NCBI GenBank assembly: GCA_002730035.1
Contig: PBYU01000095.1
Coordinates: 1 to 34,958, forward strand
Direction: 5' to 3'
DNA length: 34,958 bases
Source: Gammaproteobacteria bacterium
GTDB lineage: Bacteria > Pseudomonadota > Gammaproteobacteria > Pseudomonadales > Pseudohongiellaceae
Within the stretch, counting starts at the first letter, position 1. Each line of letters starts with the position of its first letter. Of the stretch, positions 9,343 to 17,695 are shown piece by piece. Below the pieces are notes generated by a model. The model saw only the letters and a program-made list of their open reading frames with translations, did not search any database and had not been told where the DNA came from. A program made the translations under genes and the position numbers.

Positions 9343-10422
9343 ATGCTCGAGCTGCGCAATGTCGCCCGTAAGGTTGGCGATGAAATCTATGTCGATGATA
9401 TAAGTCTCACGCTTGAGCGAGGTGAGCTGAATATCCTGCTCGGACCTACCCTGTCCGGAAAGACCTCCCTGATGCGCCTGATGGCAGGTCTGGACAAACC
9501 CGATTCTGGTGAAATTAATTTTGATGCCAGATCGGTAGTGGGTATACCTGTGCAGAAACGCAATGTTGCGATGGTCTACCAGGAATTTATCAACTACCCG
9601 ACACTGACGGTATACGACAATATTGCCTCTCCCTTAACTGTAATTGGACAGCCAGCAAAGGTGGTAGAGCGACGAGTTCATGAAGTTGCCGATCTTCTGC
9701 AGTTAAAGGAATTATTGAAGCGAACGCCGGCTACACTGTCTGGTGGACAACAGCAACGCGTAGCGCTGGCGCGTGCACTGGCCAAGCGGGCCGACCTGGT
9801 CTTGCTGGACGAACCGCTGGCAAACCTGGACTTCAAGCTGCGCGAAGAACTGCGCGCCGAATTACCGGGCTTGTTTGCCGAAATGGGCTGCGTGTTCGTC
9901 TATGCCACATCGGAGCCTAGCGAAGCGCTGATACTGGGAGGCAACACCGCCTGTCTGCATCAGGGAAGCCTGGTAGAGTTTGGTGCCACGTTGCAAACTT
10001 ATCGACAACCGGCGTTGCTACAGGCGGCATGCACGTTTTCTGATCCTCCATTGAATACCATCAACCTCCAATGCAGCGACGGTCGATTCAAGCTGGCAGA
10101 GTCGGGTGCGTCGATTCCCTTGTCTGCTTCGGCGCGTAAGGACGGCAGTTACACGCTCGGTATAAGGCCGCATCATCTAACTCTGCAGGCAGAGCAGGAC
10201 AGCGACATCCAATTGAAGGGCAGAGTATCGGTTACCGAACTTTCTGGTTCGGAGAGCTTTGTGCACTTTCAGTTCAACACCTCAGCCTGGGTTGCACTGC
10301 TGCATGGCATAAGAGAATTTGACGAAGCTGAGGATGTAGATTTCTATGTCAGCCAGGAAAATGCCATGTTATTCGATTCACAAAACAGACTCGTGCTCGC
10401 CCATGCAGGAGCAGGAGATTAG
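9343..10422 (+). CDS. glpS: Glycerol ABC transporter ATP-binding protein GlpS
   Basis: One of two ATPase subunits of a GlpSTPQV-type glycerol importer. 359 residues: nucleotide-binding domain (about 1-235) then a TOBE-like regulatory domain (LGIRPHHL near 275). Walker A is GPTLSGKT (34-41), Q-loop Gln80, an intact signature LSGGQQQR (132-139), Walker B LVLLDEP (152-158) and D-loop NLD. The switch (H-loop) histidine is missing: the motif reads YATSEPSEAL with Ser190 where histidine is expected. This site is complementary to the defect in GlpT. The gene lies 12 bases after glpD, and AGGAG near its end serves the next gene. The glp assignment rests on synteny plus this paired degeneracy; general sugar importers (UgpC/MsmX type) normally keep the histidine. 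Confidence 0.92.
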   Translation: MLELRNVARKVGDEIYVDDISLTLERGELNILLGPTLSGKTSLMRLMAGLDKPDSGEINFDARSVVGIPVQKRNVAMVYQEFINYPTLTVYDNIASPLTVIGQPAKVVERRVHEVADLLQLKELLKRTPATLSGGQQQRVALARALAKRADLVLLDEPLANLDFKLREELRAELPGLFAEMGCVFVYATSEPSEALILGGNTACLHQGSLVEFGATLQTYRQPALLQAACTFSDPPLNTINLQCSDGRFKLAESGASIPLSASARKDGSYTLGIRPHHLTLQAEQDSDIQLKGRVSVTELSGSESFVHFQFNTSAWVALLHGIREFDEAEDVDFYVSQENAMLFDSQNRLVLAHAGAGD

Positions 10423-10423
10423 C

Positions 10424-11482
10424 ATGGCAGGCATCGAACTGGCCGGTATCGCACATCGTTATCATGGCAATGATGCCTACTCCGTGAATCCGCTCAACCA
10501 GCATTGGCAGGATGGTGGAGCCTATGCGCTGCTGGGACCTTCCGGGTGTGGCAAGACGACGCTATTGAATATCATTTCCGGGTTGCTAAGCCCTACGGGC
10601 GGCAAAGTGTTGTTCGATGGTCAAGACATGACCGGGTTGCGCACGGAGCAACGCAATATCGCCCAGGTATTTCAGTTCCCGGTAGTCTACGATACCCTCA
10701 GTGTTGCCGAAAACCTGGCCTTTCCGCTACGCAACCGGGGCCTGGAGAAACTCGAAGTGAGCGCGCGCGTCAAGGAAGTATTAACGCTGTTGGGGATGAC
10801 CGGAAGAGGCCAGCAGCAGGCGAGCAGCCTGAATGCCGATGATAAGCAGAAAATTTCGCTGGGCCGGGGATTGGTGCGTACCGATGTCAACGCCATCCTG
10901 TTTGATGAACCATTAACGGTCATCGATCCTCATCTTAAGTGGCAACTGCGAACGGAGCTTAAGAAGATACATCGGCAGTTCGGTCACACGATGATCTATG
11001 TGACCCATGATCAGACCGAAGCATTGACTTTCGCCGACCAAGTGGTGGTGATGTATGAAGGCTCGGTGGTACAGATCGGCACTCCTCAGCAGTTGTTCGA
11101 TAAGCCACAACACACTTTCGTCGGTAGTTTCATCGGCTCACCGGGTATGAATATCATTCGCTGCGGCGTCGATGGGTCGGATGCCATAATTGAGGGCAAT
11201 AGGATTCCCCTGCATCAATCGGTCACGGCTACCGGTGACGGCCTGGAACTGGGGATTCGCCCTGAACACATCCAGTTATCAGGCTCAGAAGGCGTGTCGG
11301 TCGAAGTCACCGTAGTAGAAGATGTAGGTAAACATATCGTGGTCCGCACCCGGCTCGCCGAGCAGGAGATCGATGTCATTGTGCGGGAAGGCACCGCCAT
11401 TCCCGAGCGAGTTTTTCTGAAATTCGATGCAGCGAAACTGAATCTATACCAGGATTCATTCCTTCTGGACTCCGACCCATGA
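10424..11482 (+). CDS. glpT: Glycerol ABC transporter ATP-binding protein GlpT
   Basis: Second ATPase subunit, 352 residues from the ATG at 10424, which has AGGAG 6 bases upstream and follows the glpS stop by one base. Walker A is GPSGCGKT (38-45), Q-loop Gln84, Walker B AILFDEP (157-163) and H-loop His195 in YVTHDQTEAL are intact. The ABC signature LSGGQ is replaced by SLNADDKQKISLGRGL (135-150), a change I associate with GlpT. A C-terminal TOBE domain includes LGIRPEHIQL. In a GlpS-GlpT dimer only the site made of GlpT Walker motifs and GlpS LSGGQ would be fully competent. This gene is not the glycerol-3-phosphate antiporter that is also called GlpT. It overlaps glpP by 4 bases. Confidence 0.92.
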   Translation: MAGIELAGIAHRYHGNDAYSVNPLNQHWQDGGAYALLGPSGCGKTTLLNIISGLLSPTGGKVLFDGQDMTGLRTEQRNIAQVFQFPVVYDTLSVAENLAFPLRNRGLEKLEVSARVKEVLTLLGMTGRGQQQASSLNADDKQKISLGRGLVRTDVNAILFDEPLTVIDPHLKWQLRTELKKIHRQFGHTMIYVTHDQTEALTFADQVVVMYEGSVVQIGTPQQLFDKPQHTFVGSFIGSPGMNIIRCGVDGSDAIIEGNRIPLHQSVTATGDGLELGIRPEHIQLSGSEGVSVEVTVVEDVGKHIVVRTRLAEQEIDVIVREGTAIPERVFLKFDAAKLNLYQDSFLLDSDP

Positions 11483-12372
11483 AGGTTCACAATAATAGAG
11501 CCTGGCTGTTGGTCCTGCCGGTACTGGTACTGGTGGCAGTCAGCGCCATCATCCCGCTCATGACTGTTGTTAATTATTCTGTGCAGGATTCATTCGGCAA
11601 CAACGAATTTTTCTGGGTGGGCACCGAATGGTTTCAAGAGATACTTGCCTCAGAGAGATTTCACAATGCCCTGCAGAGGACCTTGTTGTTTTCGGCACTC
11701 ATACTGGCCATAGAAATCCCGTTAGGCATAAGCATCGCATTAGCGATGCCGCGCAAGGGGTTCGGCGTATCAATTTGCCTGGTATTGATGGCTCTGCCAT
11801 TGCTGATTCCCTGGAATGTAGTCGGTACGATCTGGCAGGTGTTCGGCAGGGTAGACATCGGCTTGCTGGGTTATGGGCTGGCCAACCTTGGCGTGGACTA
11901 CAATTATACTCAGGACACGATGGATGCCTGGATTACCCTGATCGTCATGGATGTATGGCACTGGACCAGCCTGGTGGTGCTGCTGTGCTACTCCGGGCTG
12001 GTGGCGATTCCAGAAGTCTACTACCAGGCTGCCCGGATCGATGGTGCCTCCCGTTGGGCGATCTTTCGCTATATCCAGCTGCCCAAGATGAAGCGGGTGC
12101 TATTGATCGCTGTGCTGCTGCGCTTCATGGATTCCTTCATGATCTACACAGAACCGTTTGTGGTTACCGGCGGTGGGCCGGGTAATGCGACAACCTTTCT
12201 GTCGATTGACCTGGTACAGATGGCGGTGGGGCAGTTCGATCTCGGACCGGCAGCCGCCATGTCACTGATCTATTTTCTCATCATTCTGTTGCTGTGCTGG
12301 ATTTTCTACACCGTAATGACCAGTACTACAGAGCAAGATGCGACAGCTGCAGGGGAGCGGCGCCATGAATAA
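11479..12372 (+). CDS. glpP: Glycerol ABC transporter permease GlpP
   Basis: 297-residue inner-membrane permease of the MalF/UgpA type with about six membrane segments, the first at residues 8-30. The EAA coupling loop that docks on the ATPases is clear: IPEVYYQAARIDGASRWAIF at about 177-196. FVVTGGGPGNAT follows, as in many carbohydrate-type importers. It overlaps glpT by ATGA and is overlapped by glpQ by 8 bases, which implies tight coupling of subunit synthesis. The partner permease is GlpQ and the binding protein is GlpV at 17696, separated from it here by two other genes. Confidence 0.93.
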   Translation: MKVHNNRAWLLVLPVLVLVAVSAIIPLMTVVNYSVQDSFGNNEFFWVGTEWFQEILASERFHNALQRTLLFSALILAIEIPLGISIALAMPRKGFGVSICLVLMALPLLIPWNVVGTIWQVFGRVDIGLLGYGLANLGVDYNYTQDTMDAWITLIVMDVWHWTSLVVLLCYSGLVAIPEVYYQAARIDGASRWAIFRYIQLPKMKRVLLIAVLLRFMDSFMIYTEPFVVTGGGPGNATTFLSIDLVQMAVGQFDLGPAAAMSLIYFLIILLLCWIFYTVMTSTTEQDATAAGERRHE

Positions 12373-13177
12373 TAGCCGCCAACACCTGAAAACATCGGTA
12401 CTCATACTTTATATTCTGTTTCTGATGCTGCCGATCTACTGGCTGCTCAACATGAGTTTCAAGACTAACCAGGAAATACTCTCCACATTCAGTCTATGGC
12501 CGCAGGATTTCACCCTGGATAATTACATCACCATCTTCACCGACGCATCTTGGTACAGTGGTTACATCAATTCCATGATCTACGTAGTGATGAACATGGT
12601 TATTTCGGTAAGCGTGGCTCTGCCCGCTGCCTATGCTTTTTCCCGCTATCGATTCCTGGGAGATAAGCATTTGTTCTTCTGGTTGCTTACCAATCGCATG
12701 GCACCGCCTGCGGTATTCGTGTTGCCGTTCTTTCAGTTGTACTCAGCCTTCGGTTTGATCGATACCCATATCGCCGTAGCGCTGGCCCATTGCCTGTTCA
12801 ACGTGCCGCTGGCGGTATGGATACTGGAAGGTTTTATGTCTGGTGTGCCGAAAGAAATTGACGAGACAGCCTATATAGATGGCTATTCCTTCCCGCGTTT
12901 CTTCATCAGGATCTTCTCGCCACTCATCGCCTCTGGCATCGGTGTGGCTGCTTTTTTCTGCTTTATGTTCTCTTGGGTTGAGTTGTTGATTGCCCGTACA
13001 CTGACGGTTACCGACGCCAAACCCATTGCGGCCGTCATGACCCGCACCGTGTCAGCATCCGGTCTCGACTGGGGTGTGCTGGCGGCCGCTGGCGTGCTGA
13101 CCATTATTCCCGGTGCTTTGGTCATCTATTTCGTTAGAAATCATATCGCCAAGGGCTTCGCCCTCGGTCGGGTCTGA
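12365..13177 (+). CDS. glpQ: Glycerol ABC transporter permease GlpQ
   Basis: 270-residue MalG-type permease. The start is the ATG at 12365 with GGAG 7 bases upstream, inside the end of glpP; an earlier in-frame ATG at 12338 lacks this. Six hydrophobic segments are visible, beginning VLILYILFLMLPIYWLLNMS. The EAA loop reads VPKEIDETAYIDGYSFPRFF. The C-terminus FVRNHIAKGFALGRV is typical for these permeases. This GlpQ is unrelated to glycerophosphodiester phosphodiesterase of the same name. In related clusters a DUF2160 gene and glpV follow directly; here they appear 4.2 kb further on. Confidence 0.93.
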   Translation: MNNSRQHLKTSVLILYILFLMLPIYWLLNMSFKTNQEILSTFSLWPQDFTLDNYITIFTDASWYSGYINSMIYVVMNMVISVSVALPAAYAFSRYRFLGDKHLFFWLLTNRMAPPAVFVLPFFQLYSAFGLIDTHIAVALAHCLFNVPLAVWILEGFMSGVPKEIDETAYIDGYSFPRFFIRIFSPLIASGIGVAAFFCFMFSWVELLIARTLTVTDAKPIAAVMTRTVSASGLDWGVLAAAGVLTIIPGALVIYFVRNHIAKGFALGRV

Positions 13178-13308
13178 ATCTAGTTTCAGATCCTTGCTTC
13201 CTCACAGTGATTACCGACTGGATTGGGCTACACACCATACCAGTATTGGGATAGGCTGTTTCTTTCTCTACTTCTTCAAATAGCGACAGCCATGCAGGAG
13301 ATCGACCC

Positions 13309-15846
13309 ATGAGCCCGGCAATTCGTAAATACCTGTTACAACTTCTGGCAATATCCGCCCTGGTGACGTTTATTGCTGAAACTCAGGCCCAGGGCCGTTT
13401 TTACCCCGACGCCCGCAGCGGCGGTAACTACATGCACAATTTCTACTTTCCACCGTCACCCAGCGCAACACCCTGGGCGCCGGATTGGTCACCGGACGGC
13501 GCGTGGATCGCGGTTGGCATGCAGGGCTCCATCTGGAAGGTTGCACGGGATTCGGGAATCGCCTACGAGATTACATATAGCGAAGCCTATCACTCGTCAC
13601 CGGACTGGTCTCCCGATGGACGCTGGATCATTTTTACTGCGGACTATGATCACCAGCGTATTCAGTTGGAGATCCTCGATACCGAGACAGGTCAGATCAG
13701 CAAGCTGACCGATGACCAGGCAATTTACACAGATCCAGTATTTTCTCCCGACGGCACGCGCGTGGCCTATGTATCCACCAATCCAAACGGCTACTTTAAT
13801 CTCTACGTGCGCGACATCGCTAACGGCCAGTTCACGGGAGAACCAATTGCGGTCAGCAGCGATAACGACTACGGCAATAATCGGCTGTATTTCGGAAACT
13901 GGGACATGCATATCACACCGGCCTGGTTGCCCAGTGGCGCAGAACTGCTGCTGGTTTCCAATCGCAATGTGCCACTCGGTTCAGGCAATGTATTGAGAGT
14001 TCCGGCCATTGCAGATGGCATTCGTGAGGCTACTACGGTGCTGGCTGAGCAGACACTCTATCGAACCCGCCCCGATGTATCCATCGACGGCAAGCGGTTT
14101 GTCTATGCATCCACCAGCGGCGCGGCGGATCAGTACAACAATCTCTACGTGCAACCGACAGTGGGTGGCGAACCTTACAAGCTGACATTCTTTCAACACG
14201 ATGCGTTTCATCCGCGCTGGTCCCCCGACGGGGAATGGATTGCCTTCATTTCAAACGAGACAGGTCTTTCTCAATTGCAACTACTGGAAACATACGGTGG
14301 CAAGCTGATCAAGGTCGATATTAGCGAACAACATTATAAACGACCCATGGGAACGCTAAAGGTCAGGGTGATCGATGGCAGTACCGGTGATCTAACCCAT
14401 AACAGGATTCATCTGACAGCCAGTGATGACAAGTTATATACATCGGTCGATGCCTATGCCCGAGCCGGTACGCGTGGCGATTTGATCTTTCACAACAGTG
14501 GAAGTTTCGAAGTGCGCCTGCCGGAAGGTCAGACTACTCTGCTGGCGGTAAAGGGTTTCGAGTTCTTCCCGCAGCAAGTCGCTGCCGAGATTGTTGCCGG
14601 CGAAGTTACCGAACTGGAGGTAGACCTGCGACGCATGACCGATATGGGGGCGAAAGGCTGGTATAGCGCATCCACCCATGTACATTCCAACTACGGTGGT
14701 AATCTCCACAACACCCTGGAAAATCTAATGATGATGTCCCGTGCCGAAGATCAGGATCTGGTGCTGGAACAAGTGGCGAACAAGGACAATCGCATCCTCG
14801 ACTATCACTATTTCGAACCAGGTGGGGGTGCCCATTCGATATCGGAAGCAGATCAGCTGGTGGTGGTGGGCCAGGAATTCCGTCCTCCATTCTGGGGCCA
14901 TGTGTTCATGTTCGGTCTCACTGAGCACCTTATCTCACCTTTCGTTACCGGTTACGAAGGCACTGCCGTTGAAAGCCTGTATCCCAGCAACACCGACATG
15001 TTTCTCAAGGCAAAGGCACAGGGCGCCGTGACTGGCTACGTGCACCCGTTTCTCGGCGAGAATGATCCTCTGCAGGGCAATCTCGGTGGTGGCAAGGGCT
15101 TCATCGTCGATGCCGCTCTTCAGACCACCGATGCCCTGGAATGGTCTGATGCGAATCGGGCCGGCTTCTTTCCTTTATATGCGGTATGGAACAACGGACT
15201 CAGGGTAACCGCGACCGGGGGCGAAGATTCCATCAGCTCCCTGCATCGAAGCAAGCTGGTAGGCTCTGTGCGTACCTATGTCTATACCGGCAACCTGGGT
15301 CTGTCCATGGAAGCCTGGTTCGATGGGCTTAAGCGGGGTCGCGCCTTCGTCAGTTCCGGACCCCTGCTGGAAATGGAAGTAGGATCGGCCCTGCCGGGGG
15401 ATACCGTGTCACTCCCTGCCAGTGGGGGCCAGGTCACTATCACGGGACGACTGCGGTCGGTGACCACACTGGAGGACTTGCTGCTGGTGTGCAATGGACA
15501 GGAAGTGGAACGCTTTCCGGTGCGGGGCGACGGCACCAGCCTGGATATTTCCTATGAGCTGGATATTGAACGGTCGGGTTGGTGTCATCTGCGCACCGAG
15601 GGTGGTAACGATGAGCGCTTTCCTATGGATGTTGGCTACGTGCAGGCGTTTACTAATCCAGTGTGGTTCCAGACCGGCGACCAGCCCATTCGAAATCCGC
15701 AAGCGGCCGACTATGGGTTACGGTGGATCGACAAGCTTCAGGAGTTGGCGGATGCCTGGCCCGGGTGGCGTTCCGAGGTGGAGAAGGAGCACGTATTCGG
15801 TCAATTCGATGAGGCACGCCGGGTGTATCGGTCGAAGTTAAATTGA
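13309..15846 (+). CDS. Exported PD40 beta-propeller/CehA-McbA-like metallohydrolase
   Basis: 845 residues with a Sec signal peptide ending near AETQAQG (about 28). The first part (about 45-345) is a TolB-like propeller with repeated SPDG blades: DWSPDGAWIAV, DWSPDGRWIIF, VFSPDGTRVAY, RWSPDGEWIAF. After a linker beta domain comes a PHP-type metal-dependent hydrolase domain of the CehA/McbA family starting about 450: His458 and His460 in STHVHSNYGG, His579 in YVHPF and Asp640 in TGGEDS are likely metal ligands. Known relatives (CehA, McbA) hydrolyse aryl carbamate esters, but most members have unknown substrates. AGGAG lies 8 bases before the ATG. The gene lies between glpQ and the glpV part of the glycerol cassette, and its stop faces the NhaC stop across 10 bases. 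A role in releasing a small alcohol is possible but unproven. Confidence 0.85.
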   Translation: MSPAIRKYLLQLLAISALVTFIAETQAQGRFYPDARSGGNYMHNFYFPPSPSATPWAPDWSPDGAWIAVGMQGSIWKVARDSGIAYEITYSEAYHSSPDWSPDGRWIIFTADYDHQRIQLEILDTETGQISKLTDDQAIYTDPVFSPDGTRVAYVSTNPNGYFNLYVRDIANGQFTGEPIAVSSDNDYGNNRLYFGNWDMHITPAWLPSGAELLLVSNRNVPLGSGNVLRVPAIADGIREATTVLAEQTLYRTRPDVSIDGKRFVYASTSGAADQYNNLYVQPTVGGEPYKLTFFQHDAFHPRWSPDGEWIAFISNETGLSQLQLLETYGGKLIKVDISEQHYKRPMGTLKVRVIDGSTGDLTHNRIHLTASDDKLYTSVDAYARAGTRGDLIFHNSGSFEVRLPEGQTTLLAVKGFEFFPQQVAAEIVAGEVTELEVDLRRMTDMGAKGWYSASTHVHSNYGGNLHNTLENLMMMSRAEDQDLVLEQVANKDNRILDYHYFEPGGGAHSISEADQLVVVGQEFRPPFWGHVFMFGLTEHLISPFVTGYEGTAVESLYPSNTDMFLKAKAQGAVTGYVHPFLGENDPLQGNLGGGKGFIVDAALQTTDALEWSDANRAGFFPLYAVWNNGLRVTATGGEDSISSLHRSKLVGSVRTYVYTGNLGLSMEAWFDGLKRGRAFVSSGPLLEMEVGSALPGDTVSLPASGGQVTITGRLRSVTTLEDLLLVCNGQEVERFPVRGDGTSLDISYELDIERSGWCHLRTEGGNDERFPMDVGYVQAFTNPVWFQTGDQPIRNPQAADYGLRWIDKLQELADAWPGWRSEVEKEHVFGQFDEARRVYRSKLN

Positions 15847-15856
15847 TTGTTGTTGG

Positions 15857-17266
15857 TTAGCCAGTCGAGTCTTTAAGGCGACTAAGCAGGCCGCGGCCGA
15901 GTGCCGCCATCGCTACCGAGACAAAGGCATTCAGGTAATTAAAGAAGGCATAGGGCAGATAGTCCAACACCGGCACGCCCAGCGTGGCGGTGTAGAAAGC
16001 ACCGGCAGTAGTCCACGGTATCAGGGCCGTAGTTAAGGTGGAACCTTCCTCCACCGAGCGAGACAGCAGTGCCCGGTCGAGATGGTGTTGCTCATACTTG
16101 GCGCGAAATAGCTGGCAGTTGAGGATGATAGAAATATAGGCCTCTCCCATCGCCATATTGCCGATTAAACCGGTGCAGATAGTCGTGGCAATCAGCGCAG
16201 CCACGTGCTCCACCCGCGCTATGATGCCTGACAGCAGGGTGTTCAGAATATTAGCACCGTGCAATATTCCTCCCAGCGCCAGTGCCATTAGGGCCAGCAG
16301 TAGAGTCCAGCTCATGCTGTATATTCCACCTCGTCCCAGCAGCTCGTCCAGATCGGTGATCCCGGTTGAGCCGGGTGTGTTTTGCCAAAGGGCATTTAGC
16401 GTCGCCACAAAGTCCTGACCCTGATAGGCAATGGCAATTAACACTGCGACTACCACACTGGCGGACATGGTAATTTCAGGAGCGACACGGCGCATGCTCA
16501 GAACCGCCAGTACCAGGATTGGAATCAAGGTAATAAAGGGTGACAACTGGTACGTACTGAATAGTGCCTGTCGTATCGAGTCAATCTCATCGGTAGCCAG
16601 GCTGCTATCGCTATAGGCCGAGCCGATGCCGATGAAAATTACCAGGGTCAATCCGAAGGTGGGAATGGTGGTAAACATCATAGAATAGATATGGCGATAG
16701 AGGCTGGTCTCCGCACTCATCGCCGCCAGATTTGTGGTGTCTGAAATCGGCGACATCTTATCCCCAAAGGTGGCGCCGCAGACTACCATGCCGGCGACTA
16801 TTGGCAGCGGCACTTGCATGACTGCTCCAATACCGATGAAAACCACACCCAGTGTGCCAACCGTGCCCCAGGACGTACCCGTGGCCAACGACATCAGTGC
16901 GCAGAGCACCAGCCCGATCGGCAAAAACAACCCTGGGGATAACCAGTCGAGGCCGAAGTAAATCAGCGTAGCGATCGTACCACTGTGCATGAAGCTGGCG
17001 ATGACCATGCCAATCAGGATAAAAATGTAGATCGCAGGCAGGGCACGACTGATCGCCGAACTCATCAAGGCGCGAATATCGAGATAACTGAATCCCAGCC
17101 AGCGTGCGTTGGCGCCGGCCCATAGCAGGCAGAAAAACATCAGGCTGTGCAGATCCACCGTCAGCACAAACAGACCAATGGCAATAATGAGGATAACCAC
17201 GGAAAAGCAGAGCAAAGCCTGGGCAAAGCCCGGGCAGCGTTGGGTTGAAGAGGAATCCAGGGACAT
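15857..17266 (-). CDS. NhaC-family Na+/H+ antiporter
   Basis: About 469-residue inner-membrane protein with about 12 hydrophobic segments. The family signature is clear: ATGTSWGTVGTLGVVFIGIG, then GATFGDKMSPISDTTNLAA in the middle of the protein. Members exchange Na+ for H+; some exchange malate and lactate. I chose MSLDSSSTQ at 17266 rather than MLYPMSL at 17278; the sequence does not decide. It is the only minus-strand gene within the glycerol block, convergent with the PHP-type gene and divergent from the DUF2160 gene, so it is transcribed alone. Confidence 0.9.
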   Translation of the reverse strand: MSLDSSSTQRCPGFAQALLCFSVVILIIAIGLFVLTVDLHSLMFFCLLWAGANARWLGFSYLDIRALMSSAISRALPAIYIFILIGMVIASFMHSGTIATLIYFGLDWLSPGLFLPIGLVLCALMSLATGTSWGTVGTLGVVFIGIGAVMQVPLPIVAGMVVCGATFGDKMSPISDTTNLAAMSAETSLYRHIYSMMFTTIPTFGLTLVIFIGIGSAYSDSSLATDEIDSIRQALFSTYQLSPFITLIPILVLAVLSMRRVAPEITMSASVVVAVLIAIAYQGQDFVATLNALWQNTPGSTGITDLDELLGRGGIYSMSWTLLLALMALALGGILHGANILNTLLSGIIARVEHVAALIATTICTGLIGNMAMGEAYISIILNCQLFRAKYEQHHLDRALLSRSVEEGSTLTTALIPWTTAGAFYTATLGVPVLDYLPYAFFNYLNAFVSVAMAALGRGLLSRLKDSTG

Positions 17267-17381
17267 TGGATACAGCATAGTAACAATACGGGGTGACGTA
17301 AATAGCCGGCAAATAATTGGGTGATGGATAAAATTTTGCTAAGCTCAGGCGTTCTTGTTGTTGCAAAGGCCGCGTCAGACG

Positions 17382-17663
17382 ATGGACTTATCCTGGATGG
17401 GCTGGACCCAGCCCACGGCAATTTTTTTTAGCGTAATTGCTGGACTGCTAATAGCCATGTCTGTGTGGGAATTCATCTCTCCTGGAGGTGCTCCCCGCGT
17501 TGGTCTATTGCGGTTCGAAACGACACGAGGTGACCGGCTATTCATATCGCTGCTGGGCGCCGCGTTCATTTGCCTGGCCTGGCTGGGTTTGGTCAGTCTG
17601 AACCTGTGGTGGGGAGTGGCTGTTAGTTGTCTCTACGCACTGATTGTATTTCGCTTCGTGTAG
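17382..17663 (+). CDS. DUF2160 small membrane protein of the glycerol transporter cassette
   Basis: 93-residue membrane protein beginning MDLSWMGWTQPTAIFF, with about three hydrophobic segments and the central family motif TTRGDRLFISLLGAAFI. DUF2160 genes normally sit between glpQ and glpV in GlpSTPQV glycerol transporter operons; the role is unknown but the linkage suggests an accessory membrane subunit. Here it is 4.2 kb from glpQ but still 32 bases before glpV. The ATG at 17382 has no strong ribosome binding site; ATG at 17397 is an alternative. A promoter should lie in the 103 bases between this gene and the divergent NhaC gene. Confidence 0.88.
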   Translation: MDLSWMGWTQPTAIFFSVIAGLLIAMSVWEFISPGGAPRVGLLRFETTRGDRLFISLLGAAFICLAWLGLVSLNLWWGVAVSCLYALIVFRFV

Positions 17664-17695
17664 CAGGAGACTGCTTGGATCACTGGGAGTATTGC

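Noticed and set aside
14606..14890. Minus-strand frames inside the PD40/PHP-type gene
   Set aside because: They are shadows of a gene with strong domain support.
17627..17695. Earlier start for GlpV
   Set aside because: It overlaps the DUF2160 gene and would place residues ahead of the signal peptide; the ATG at 17696 has a good ribosome binding site.
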